Shown: in pieces, positions 1-5,754 of the stretch
How the letters are laid out: each line of letters opens with the position of its first letter
Numbering within the stretch: the first letter of the stretch is position 1
Origin: Lachnospiraceae bacterium
Lineage (GTDB): Bacteria > Bacillota_A > Clostridia > Lachnospirales > Lachnospiraceae
DNA length: 7,667 nt
NCBI GenBank assembly: GCA_017632755.1
Contig: JAGBQU010000214.1
Span: forward strand, 1 to 7,667
Direction of reading: 5' to 3'
Program-made: the position numbers and the translations under genes
The notes under the pieces: generated by a model
The model's database searches: none
The model's input: the letters and a program-made list of their open reading frames with translations, nothing else
Told to the model about the DNA's origin: nothing

Positions 1-1276
1 GCTTTGCTTTGGAAAATCCGGCATTTTTACCATCTGTCCATTGCATGGGCGTTCGGGAAGAATCCCTGCTGGAGTGATAAATTCTTTCCATTCTTTCTTC
101 CAATGTATCTTTTAAAAGAAAACGTTGAAAGTTCATGAGGGATGAAATATCCACGTATTGGTCGATGGACGTTAAATGGATATTGGTCATGCCGATCTCC
201 TGCCCCTGATAGATAAAGGGGGTTCCCTGCTGGAAAAGGTAGCTTGCCGCGAGCATGGTGCCGCTCTCACGCCAATAGTTCTCACTGCCATAGCGGCTGA
301 TCACACGTGGGTGATCATGATTTTCCAGATAGAGCGCGTTCCAGGCTTTTCCCTCCAGTGCGCTTTGCCATTTGGTAAACGCTCTTTTGAGCTTTACGAG
401 GCTGAACGGTCTACGCATATATTCCGTGTAAATGCAATCCGCCATCATATGGTCAAAAGAAAACATCATATCCAGGGATTTTGTGGATCCGGTGAGATAC
501 ATCAGAGCGGATCTGACCGTTGTCAGTGGGCCCTCCCCCAGCTGGAAACAGTCATATTCCCTGCAGACCTTGCGAAACTCGGCCATGTACTCGTGAATAT
601 GCGGGCCGTCCTTGTAATGCGGGAGGCCGTTTATTGCGGGTAGGAAGGGAAGGCCGTCGGGAAGACCCTCCTTTTTGGAGATAAAGTTGATGACATCCTC
701 CCGAAAGCCGTCGACACCCAGGTCCAGCCAGAAGCGCAGAATACTTTTTACTTCCTCGCGCACCCTGGGATTATCCATGTTAAGGTCAGGCTGCTTTTTG
801 GCGAAGATATGAAGATAATACTGTTTCCTTTGTCTGTTGTACTCCCACGCTTCGCCCTCAAAGATGGATTTCCAGTTGTTGGGCCTATCGCGCCAGATGT
901 AGTAATCGCTGTAAGGATTGTTTTTGCCCTTGCAGCTTTCGATGAACCATGGATGTTCATCCGAGGTATGGTTTATCACCAGATCCATGATCACCTTAAG
1001 ACCCAGTTCGTGGGCACGGTGCAGCACTTTTTTAAACTGATCCAGATCGCCGTAATCGGGGTGAATGTTCTTGTAATCGGAAATATCGTATCCGAAATCA
1101 GCGTTCGGAGACGGGTAGATCGGTGAAAACCAGATGCCGTCTACCCCCAGAGATCGGATATACTCCAGCTTTTCATAAACGCCATACAGATCCCCAATGC
1201 CGTCACCGTTTCCGTCTTTAAAGCTTCGGATCCAGATCTGATAAAAGGACATGCGCTTATACCAATCTTTTTCCAT
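1..1276 (-). CDS. GH13 alpha-glucosidase (oligo-1,6-glucosidase type), C-terminus cut off by window edge
   Basis: I translated this frame by hand; it is open from ATG at 1276 to the window edge and gives 425 residues of a family usually about 550 long. It should hydrolyse terminal alpha-glucosidic bonds of short oligosaccharides in the cytoplasm; no signal peptide is visible. GH13 motifs are in order: DLVINH (98-103), QPDLN (162-166), GFREDVINF (190-198, nucleophile D194), GEGP (247-250, acid/base E248), ENHDHPR (318-324, transition-state D321) and PMQW (410-413). The QPDLN form marks the oligo-1,6-glucosidase subfamily, whereas trehalose-6-phosphate hydrolases usually have QADLN. Val195 directly after the nucleophile is associated in this family with alpha-1,6 preference. 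E193 before the nucleophile, where Met is common, and GEGP are variants I believe occur in Clostridia. The start is supported by AAAGGAAG at 1286-1293. The gene begins 25 nt after the preceding frame's stop, so the two are probably co-transcribed. The family is certain; exact substrate is inferred. Confidence 0.95.
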   Translation of the reverse strand, partial: MEKDWYKRMSFYQIWIRSFKDGNGDGIGDLYGVYEKLEYIRSLGVDGIWFSPIYPSPNADFGYDISDYKNIHPDYGDLDQFKKVLHRAHELGLKVIMDLVINHTSDEHPWFIESCKGKNNPYSDYYIWRDRPNNWKSIFEGEAWEYNRQRKQYYLHIFAKKQPDLNMDNPRVREEVKSILRFWLDLGVDGFREDVINFISKKEGLPDGLPFLPAINGLPHYKDGPHIHEYMAEFRKVCREYDCFQLGEGPLTTVRSALMYLTGSTKSLDMMFSFDHMMADCIYTEYMRRPFSLVKLKRAFTKWQSALEGKAWNALYLENHDHPRVISRYGSENYWRESGTMLAASYLFQQGTPFIYQGQEIGMTNIHLTSIDQYVDISSLMNFQRFLLKDTLEERMERIYHSSRDSSRTPMQWTDGKNAGFSKAK

Positions 1277-1301
1277 GAACTGTCACTTCCTTTATCCAAA
1301 A

Positions 1302-1703
1302 CTAAAATGTGTTTTTGATCTTTTCCTTGAGATTCTCTTTTTTCTCCGCCAGCTCCGCCTCCAGATTCTCATGCCTCTCGCGGAAATGGGCACTCAGGCT
1401 CTCTTTCCGCTCCTGTAGTTCATCCCGGAGATTGTCCTGCCTTTGCCGTATATGTTCTGTCCAGTCTTCCCTTTTTTTATGCAGATCGGTCACTACCCGA
1501 TCCGTCGTCTCACGAAGCTCCTCGAGCATTTCCTCTACATTTTCAAGCATGCCCTCATAGATCCTCTTCGGCACGCGGAAGGTCTTATCTGCAGCCTCGG
1601 CAAGATTTGACGCGATATCGATGAAATAATCAGAGGTTTCTTTTTTGCGCGGTGTCAGATGTCCGCTCTTTTTTTTGCTCGAGCACTGCGCCGTAGCGTT
1701 CAT
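1302..1703 (-). CDS. Charged helical protein with 11-residue repeats; possibly the frameshifted C-terminal domain of the upstream glycosyltransferase
   Basis: This 133-residue frame overlaps the end of the glycosyltransferase gene by 74 nt in the +1 frame. It has no signal peptide or membrane segment. Residues 24-60 look like a compact helical domain (SDYFIDIASN near 24-33, then FRVPKR). Residues 65-131 are almost entirely charged helix, and 77-131 fall into five 11-residue repeats with hydrophobics at W81, I85, L92, L96, L103, F107, L114, L118, L125 and I129. The ATG at 1703 has no convincing Shine-Dalgarno sequence and lies inside glycosyltransferase codons; an in-frame TAA sits four codons upstream. 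The next Met is residue 52, too late to include the compact domain. The weak start suggests this is not independently initiated but is the tail of the glycosyltransferase, joined at the A8 run at 1669-1676. I do not recognise a named family. That the sequence is coding seems likely; its status as a separate gene is doubtful. Confidence 0.65.
   Translation of the reverse strand: MNATAQCSSKKKSGHLTPRKKETSDYFIDIASNLAEAADKTFRVPKRIYEGMLENVEEMLEELRETTDRVVTDLHKKREDWTEHIRQRQDNLRDELQERKESLSAHFRERHENLEAELAEKKENLKEKIKNTF
1311..1475 (-). repeat. Five tandem 33-nt units encoding 11-residue repeats
   Basis: Residues 77-131 of the helical frame divide exactly into five 11-residue units (77-87, 88-98, 99-109, 110-120, 121-131). 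The loose consensus is [RK]-x-[DE]-[NS]-L-x-x-x-[LIF]-x-[EQN], with the fifth position W in unit 1. Hydrophobic residues recur at spacing 4, 7, 4, 7, the signature of a hendecad helix. The units are well diverged at DNA level, so this is an old, selected protein repeat and not a recent microsatellite expansion. Confidence 0.8.
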
Positions 1704-2826
1704 GTGCCAGTTTTACTGCGCTGTCCCATGAGAGATAGATCTCATCCATGGCGTTCTGACCGACCTGATGCACAGCGGATAAGTCCTTGCATATCTCCAT
1801 AAGCCGCGCCGCCATTGCCTGCGCGGTCTCCTCGATCAGATAGCCGTTTCGCCCGTCCGTGATGCCCTCCGCCGCGCAGGAATCCTTGACCAGCACGCTC
1901 GCAAGGCCGCAGGCTGCGGCTTCCCTGACAACGATTCCGTTGGTGTCGTAGGTGGATGGAAAGAGGAACAAATCTGCTCTTGTATTCCATGCCCGCAAAA
2001 CATCCCTGTCATGCTCTGCTCCGGTGAAGATCACCTTGTCCGCCACGCCGTTTTCGACAGCCTTCTGCTTCATCCCGGGTGCGTCCTGCCCGTCTCCGAC
2101 AAAGATCATGCGAAAGTCCATCCCGCTTTCCTTTAGGATCTGCAGGGCGTCTAAAATGAGCGGCAGCCCCTTATATTTCATCATTCTGCCGACAAAGAGA
2201 AAGACCGGAACGTCTTTTGGCAGATCATAGTCCTTGGTAACCGCCATCACGGCGCCTGTATCGACGTGCCCCTTTGCAAAATCGACCCCGTTTGGCATGA
2301 CGACGTAATCGCCCTCATACCCGATAGAGCGCAGGTTTTCGCCGGCACCCCGGCTTACCACCCAGATCTCATCACAGGCTGAGATATTGTCTACCAGCGT
2401 CTTCAGGCTCTCTTTTTGCAAAAAACGGGTCTTTAAGGCGCGTGCGATATCCACGTCAAATTTGGTATGGTAGGTAAAGATCACAGGAGCCTGCGTCTCG
2501 TTGCGAAGGATGCGCGCCATGACCGTTGAGGACACGGGACAGTGAGTGTGGATGATATCGGGAGAAAAGGCAGTCATCTCGTCGATGGCTTTTACCGCAA
2601 AGGGATTCCCCGCCCGGTATCCACTTACAATACTTGTGGTATCAAAGCTCCGATAGGGGATGACCCGGTAAGGATAACAATCATAATCCGAATCCGGATA
2701 GCGGGGCGTGCCGACGATCGTTTCGGCCATATTCTGCTCCGTCATGATCCGTGCGTAGTTCATCACAACGTTGGCTACCCCGTCAATGACGGGGGGAAAA
2801 GAATCATTCAGTAGAACTACCTTCAT
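1630..2826 (-). CDS. GT4 (GT-B fold) glycosyltransferase, probably lipid or cell-envelope glucosyltransferase
   Basis: The 398-residue product is a retaining family 4 glycosyltransferase that moves a sugar from a nucleotide-sugar to an acceptor at the cytoplasmic face. The N-terminal acceptor domain opens with MKVVLLNDSFPPVIDGVANV (1-20), including the glycine-containing loop, followed by PDIIHTHCP (89-97) and TYHTKFD (118-124). The donor domain has MPNGVDF (177-183), FVGRMMKYKG (211-220) and FLFPSTYDTNGIVVREAAAC (287-306). The usual E-x7-E donor motif is D294-x7-E302 here. I start at ATG 2826, not at an upstream ATG at 2928, because AGGAGG (2833-2838) lies 6 nt before it and the GT4 fold begins there. 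Close relatives include diacylglycerol glucosyltransferases of Firmicutes; that acceptor is a guess. The last 14 residues after Q384 are low in character and probably result from a frame change at the A8 run; one A fewer gives a 507-residue protein. It appears to be first in an operon with the alpha-glucosidase. Confidence 0.93.
   Translation of the reverse strand: MKVVLLNDSFPPVIDGVANVVMNYARIMTEQNMAETIVGTPRYPDSDYDCYPYRVIPYRSFDTTSIVSGYRAGNPFAVKAIDEMTAFSPDIIHTHCPVSSTVMARILRNETQAPVIFTYHTKFDVDIARALKTRFLQKESLKTLVDNISACDEIWVVSRGAGENLRSIGYEGDYVVMPNGVDFAKGHVDTGAVMAVTKDYDLPKDVPVFLFVGRMMKYKGLPLILDALQILKESGMDFRMIFVGDGQDAPGMKQKAVENGVADKVIFTGAEHDRDVLRAWNTRADLFLFPSTYDTNGIVVREAAACGLASVLVKDSCAAEGITDGRNGYLIEETAQAMAARLMEICKDLSAVHQVGQNAMDEIYLSWDSAVKLAHERYGAVLEQKKERTSDTAQKRNL
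1669..1676 (-). other. A8 homopolymer at the glycosyltransferase/helical-frame junction (frameshift or slippage site)
   Basis: Eight consecutive A residues on the coding strand follow glycosyltransferase codon CAA384's first base. In the glycosyltransferase frame the run reads CAA AAA AAA GAG and stops 14 codons later at TGA 1632-1630. Loss of one A, or gain of two, would read CAA AAA AAG AGC and continue into the helical frame without interruption. A run of this length can slip during transcription and is also an easy place for an assembly error. Confidence 0.6.
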
Positions 2827-2832
2827 AGTCAG

Positions 2833-2840
2833 CCTCCTTA
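2833..2840 (-). promoter_or_regulatory. Ribosome binding site of the GT4 gene (decides its start)
   Basis: TAAGGAGG on the minus strand, 6 nt before ATG 2826. This is a near-perfect Shine-Dalgarno sequence and rules against the longer reading frame starting at 2928, which would also lie upstream of the proposed transcription start. Confidence 0.85.
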
Positions 2841-2872
2841 AGATCGATGGTGCAGCTTGTATTTCCATAATT

Positions 2873-2901
2873 ATTCTAAGACTTGCACGAATGAAAAGCA
2901 A
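2873..2901 (-). promoter_or_regulatory. Putative sigma-A promoter for the GT4/alpha-glucosidase operon
   Basis: On the minus strand a -35 box TTGCTT (2901-2896) and a -10 box TAGAAT (2878-2873) are separated by exactly 17 nt. Transcription would start near 2866, about 40 nt before the GT4 start codon. Both boxes are imperfect, but position and spacing fit the divergent arrangement. Confidence 0.5.
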
Positions 2902-2952
2902 GTTGATTGTCGCTATGTGAGATTGCATCTATAAACAATTGCGCTCATTTCT

Positions 2953-2981
2953 TTGACAAGACACAGCCGGACCGTTACAAT
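2953..2981 (+). promoter_or_regulatory. Sigma-A promoter for the NUDIX gene and probably downstream genes
   Basis: A perfect -35 box TTGACA (2953-2958) and a near-consensus -10 box TACAAT (2976-2981) are separated by exactly 17 nt. Transcription would start near 2988-2990, giving a leader of about 50 nt before the NUDIX start at 3039. This looks like a strong constitutive promoter. It faces away from the GT4 promoter, with about 50 nt between the two -35 boxes. Confidence 0.8.
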
Positions 2982-3024
2982 AGAAGAAGAATGCGCGTAA
3001 TGGAAAGTGATAGAGGACAGGCAG

Positions 3025-3030
3025 AAAGGA
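3025..3030 (+). promoter_or_regulatory. Ribosome binding site of the NUDIX gene (decides its start)
   Basis: AAAGGA lies 8 nt before ATG 3039. Upstream in-frame ATGs at 2991 and 3000 have no such site and fall at or just after the predicted transcription start, and the earliest one at 2907 precedes the promoter. Confidence 0.7.
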
Positions 3031-3038
3031 CAGGTAAG

Positions 3039-3557
3039 ATGGAGCTTTGGGATATCTACGATGAAAGCAAGCAAAAAACAGGGCGTACGATGGTGCGAAA
3101 CGACTGGAACATGAAGGCAGGTGATTATCATCTGACTGTTCTGGCCGTCATTGCAAGACCGGATGGCAGATTTTTGATCACAAAAAGAGCGATGACCAAA
3201 GGATGGGCGCCCGGCTGGTGGGAGGTTTCCGGAGGAGCCGTGCAGGCCAGTGAGGAGTCTAAAGACGCAGTAAAACGAGAAGTCTTTGAGGAGACCGGAC
3301 TGGATGTGACAGGTGCGAAGGGCGGATATCTCTTCACATACAAAAGAGAGAATCCGGATGAAGGAGACAATTACTTTGTCGATATCTATCGCTTTGTCAT
3401 GGATTTTGACGAGAGCCGGATCCGCCTTCAGGAGGGCGAGACAGACGGATATATGCTTGCTACCAAGGAAGAGATTGAGGCGTTTGCCGCACAGGGGATC
3501 TTTTTGCACTACAACAGTATCCGACAGGCGTTTGAGACACAGACAGCACCTTGTTAG
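3039..3557 (+). CDS. NUDIX hydrolase
   Basis: The 172-residue protein belongs to the NUDIX superfamily, cytoplasmic Mg-dependent enzymes that cleave a nucleoside diphosphate linked to another group. The Nudix box GX5EX7REUXEEXGU is complete: G66, E72, then REVFEETGL at 80-88, with E84 and E85 as the metal-binding glutamates. The N-terminus (MELWDIYDESKQKTGRT, 1-17) is typical of a Firmicutes subgroup that also resembles isopentenyl-diphosphate isomerase, and residues 30-65 form the first strands before the box. Substrate cannot be read from sequence; oxidised nucleotides or a nucleotide-sugar are possible. I chose ATG 3039 for its ribosome site and because the family sequence begins there. 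It is first after a strong promoter and lies 34 nt before the next gene, so the two are likely co-transcribed. Confidence 0.93.
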   Translation: MELWDIYDESKQKTGRTMVRNDWNMKAGDYHLTVLAVIARPDGRFLITKRAMTKGWAPGWWEVSGGAVQASEESKDAVKREVFEETGLDVTGAKGGYLFTYKRENPDEGDNYFVDIYRFVMDFDESRIRLQEGETDGYMLATKEEIEAFAAQGIFLHYNSIRQAFETQTAPC

Positions 3558-3591
3558 GAGCCACATCTGATAAGTGAGAGGGGGGGTGACA

Positions 3592-4614
3592 ATGAGAACG
3601 GTCACACTGGGACGAACGCAGATCACAGTCGCACAAAATGCATTCGGAGCACTTCCGATACAGCGCGTCAGCATGGAGATGGCGGTGCATCTGCTGCACA
3701 AAGCCTATGACGGCGGAATGAGGTTCTTTGACACCGCGAGGGCATATTCAGACAGCGAGATAAAGCTTGGCGAGGCGTTTGACGGTATGCGGGATAAGGT
3801 GTACATAGCGTCCAAAACGATGGCAACCACACCGGAAAAATTTCGCGAGGATCTGGAGCAGTCACTGACCAATCTGCGTACGGACTATCTGGATATTTAT
3901 CAGCTTCACTGCGTTAAGCAGTGTTACGCACCCGGCGACGGAACCGGCATGTACGAAGCCATGCAGGAGGCCAAGTGCCAAGGAAAGATCCGGCATATCG
4001 GCATCACGGCGCACAAGATCGGAGTTGCGGAGGATACCGTAAAGAGCGGACTCTACGAAACCCTGCAATTTCCATTTTCCTACCTTGCATCGGAGAGGGA
4101 TATCCGGCTTGTAAGGGCCTGTGAGGAGGCCGGCATGGGATTTATAGCCATGAAGGGACTCTCTGGCGGATTGCTTACAAACAGCGATGCCTGCATGGCA
4201 TTTATGCAGCAGTATCCCGTATTGCCCATATGGGGGATACAGAAAGAGAGTGAGCTGGATGAGTGGCTTGCATTCTTTGAGAAGGAGGCTGTGATGACCG
4301 ATGAGATCAAGGCCTTTATTAAGGAGGAACGAGAGCAGCTTCTCGGAGACTTCTGTCGGGGCTGTGGATATTGTGCACCATGCGCGGTCGGAATTCAGAT
4401 CAACAACTGTGCGAGGATGGCACAGCTGATAAGGCGCGCTCCGTCCGCCGGCTATCTGTCTCCTAAGTGGCAGGAGGAGATGTTGCGCATCGAGAAATGC
4501 ATTGATTGCGGTGCATGCAAAACCAGATGCCCATATGAGCTCAACATACCTGAGCTTCTCCGCAAAAACCTGGCGGATTATAAGCGGATCCTCGAGGGGA
4601 AGGTTTCGATATAA
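3592..4614 (+). CDS. Aldo/keto reductase with C-terminal 4Fe-4S-type cysteine motifs
   Basis: The 340-residue protein has an aldo/keto reductase TIM barrel (about 1-240) and a ferredoxin-like tail (about 250-320). The catalytic tetrad is intact: D47, Y52, K75 and H106. It should reduce carbonyls, or oxidise alcohols, with NAD(P)H. The tail has C255-x2-C258-x2-C261-x2-C264 with a further C273, and then C303-x2-C306-x2-C309-x3-C313-P, the second being a classical 4Fe-4S binding pattern. This two-part design is a known family in anaerobes, but the physiological substrate and the role of the cluster are generally unknown. I use ATG 3592, behind a purine-rich GAGAGGGGGGG stretch (3576-3586); an in-frame GTG at 3574 would add six residues and is less likely. 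It follows the NUDIX gene by 34 nt and so is probably in its transcript. Confidence 0.93.
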   Translation: MRTVTLGRTQITVAQNAFGALPIQRVSMEMAVHLLHKAYDGGMRFFDTARAYSDSEIKLGEAFDGMRDKVYIASKTMATTPEKFREDLEQSLTNLRTDYLDIYQLHCVKQCYAPGDGTGMYEAMQEAKCQGKIRHIGITAHKIGVAEDTVKSGLYETLQFPFSYLASERDIRLVRACEEAGMGFIAMKGLSGGLLTNSDACMAFMQQYPVLPIWGIQKESELDEWLAFFEKEAVMTDEIKAFIKEEREQLLGDFCRGCGYCAPCAVGIQINNCARMAQLIRRAPSAGYLSPKWQEEMLRIEKCIDCGACKTRCPYELNIPELLRKNLADYKRILEGKVSI

Positions 4615-4623
4615 GGGAGGTAG

Positions 4624-4667
4624 ACAACTGCACAATTGAAAGTTGTGATCCTATCCGTTCTGCAACT
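4624..4667 (+). other. Gap with small alternative inverted repeats
   Basis: The 94-nt gap between the first reductase and the epimerase gene holds ACAACT (4624-4629), AGTTGT (4641-4646) and CAACT (4663-4667). The middle element can pair with either neighbour, so two exclusive small hairpins are possible. Neither is followed by a clean T run, so I do not call a terminator. CTGCACAATTGA at 4628-4639 matches the right terminus of the palindrome at 7656-7667 in 11 of 12 bases. No convincing promoter is visible in the gap. Confidence 0.3.
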
Positions 4668-4708
4668 ATTTTAATAAGGAAAAGAAAGAAAGGACATAGT
4701 ATACAAGT

Positions 4709-5617
4709 ATGAAGATTTACGAACTCAAAAATAAGGAACTGATCGTGAAGATTAAGTCGGTGGGAGCTGAGCTGACAAGCATCTCGGATGCATTGACACA
4801 GATGGAATATCTGTGGTGCGGAGATGCAAAATACTGGGGAAGGCAGTCGCCGGTTTTGTTTCCCATCGTGGGAAATGTCAAAAATAAGGAGTACAGGTGG
4901 AAGGGAAAGACCTATCCCATGGGGCAGCATGGGTTTGCGCGGGATATGGAATTTTGCATGACAAAGGAAACCGCGGATGAGATCTGGTTTGTCGCAAACG
5001 ATGACGAAGAAACGCGCAAGAGATATCCGTTTTCCTTTGCGCTTCACATCGGTTATAAGCTAAAAGGACGAAAAGTCACGGTGATGTGGAGGGTGGAAAA
5101 CAAGGAGGAAGAAAAACTTCCTTTTTCGATCGGGGCGCATCCCGCCTTTTCCTGTCCGCCGGATGAAAATGGCAGACAGACGGACTGCTATCTCATAACG
5201 GATGCAAAACAGGAATTGATCTATGGTGGGATCAACATGGAGACGGGAATGCTGATCCGGGGGATCCAAAAGCATCTGCCGCTGGATGAGGACGGGGCGT
5301 TTCGGATCACAGAGCATCTCTTTGACGAGGATGCGCTCGTGATAGAAGGGGAGCAGGTACATACGCTCAGTCTTGCCGGTGCGGATAAAAAGCCTTATGT
5401 GACCGTGCACTTTGACATGCCGCTATGCGGGATCTGGTCTCCGGCAAAGAAAAATGCGCCTTTTATTTGTTTAGAGCCGTGGTGCGGCAGATGTGATGCG
5501 GAGGACTTTGACGGCGAGTTTGATGAGCGTGAATACGGCATCGTGCTCGGCAAAGGGGAGGAATTTTGCACCTCCTATGATATGTGTTTTGCTGTGTCGG
5601 AGAATAAAACGGACTGA
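4709..5617 (+). CDS. Aldose 1-epimerase family protein (LacX-type mutarotase)
   Basis: The 302-residue cytoplasmic protein belongs to the galactose-mutarotase-like superfamily, which interconverts alpha and beta anomers of aldoses or sugar phosphates. Three expected active-site elements are visible: H74 in GQHGFARDMEF (72-82), H144 in IGAHPAF (141-147) and the general-base E256 in ICLEPWCG (253-260). Length matches the LacX subgroup (about 290-300). The start is fixed by an in-frame TAG four codons upstream, but its best ribosome site, AAAGGA (4690-4695), is about 13 nt away, longer than usual. There are 94 nt between it and the upstream reductase, so it may be in the same transcript or have its own start signal. 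It could serve the alpha-glucosidase by mutarotating released glucose, although it lies in the opposite gene group. LacX substrate is undefined. Confidence 0.93.
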   Translation: MKIYELKNKELIVKIKSVGAELTSISDALTQMEYLWCGDAKYWGRQSPVLFPIVGNVKNKEYRWKGKTYPMGQHGFARDMEFCMTKETADEIWFVANDDEETRKRYPFSFALHIGYKLKGRKVTVMWRVENKEEEKLPFSIGAHPAFSCPPDENGRQTDCYLITDAKQELIYGGINMETGMLIRGIQKHLPLDEDGAFRITEHLFDEDALVIEGEQVHTLSLAGADKKPYVTVHFDMPLCGIWSPAKKNAPFICLEPWCGRCDAEDFDGEFDEREYGIVLGKGEEFCTSYDMCFAVSENKTD

Positions 5618-5732
5618 TGAAGATGGCATAAATAGAACACCACTGGAACAAGAAACTTGTATGCAGATTGGTCGGACTCTGGCCAAAAAGTATCATCTCA
5701 TTTATTACGTGGAAGTCGAGACGGAGAGTTAA
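5616..5732 (+). pseudogene. Probable gene remnant, C-terminal 38 codons only
   Basis: Immediately after the epimerase stop, the frame from 5616 to TAA 5732 reads as 38 residues with a natural, non-shadow composition (NRTPLEQETCMQIGRTL followed by AKKYHLIYYVEVETES). It has no start codon with a ribosome site. The only internal ATG is at 5664, which would leave 22 codons. The phrase LAKKYHLIYYV resembles from memory the start of the sensory region preceding GGDEF domains in Lachnospiraceae proteins, where a short helix leads to an xIYxVDxET strand. I take it as a leftover of a deleted gene; the family assignment is tentative. An imperfect TTGGTC-17 nt-TATCAT pair (5668-5696) inside it could serve as a weak promoter for the next gene. 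Confidence 0.4.
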
Positions 5733-5742
5733 AAAGTGAATG

Positions 5743-5748
5743 AGGGAG
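5743..5748 (+). promoter_or_regulatory. Ribosome binding site of the second reductase (decides its start)
   Basis: AGGGAG lies 6 nt before ATG 5755. An in-frame ATG at 5740 overlaps this site and has none of its own, so 5755 is the better start. Confidence 0.75.
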
Positions 5749-5754
5749 AAGAAC

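Noticed and set aside
176..1126. Plus-strand open frames at 176-643 and 809-1126
   Set aside because: They are antisense to the alpha-glucosidase, whose catalytic motifs are unambiguous; the plus-strand translations show no family features.
2907..3038. N-terminal extension of the NUDIX protein from ATG 2907
   Set aside because: It would start before the near-consensus promoter at 2953-2981, and the extension has no family similarity; ATG 3039 has a ribosome site.
2913..3701. Long minus-strand open frame of 262 codons opposite the NUDIX gene
   Set aside because: It is antisense to a complete Nudix box, has a cysteine- and histidine-rich shadow composition, and overlaps two real genes and a strong promoter.
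3862..4635. Minus-strand open frame of 257 codons opposite the first reductase
   Set aside because: It is antisense to an intact catalytic tetrad and cysteine motifs; no ribosome site or recognisable domain.
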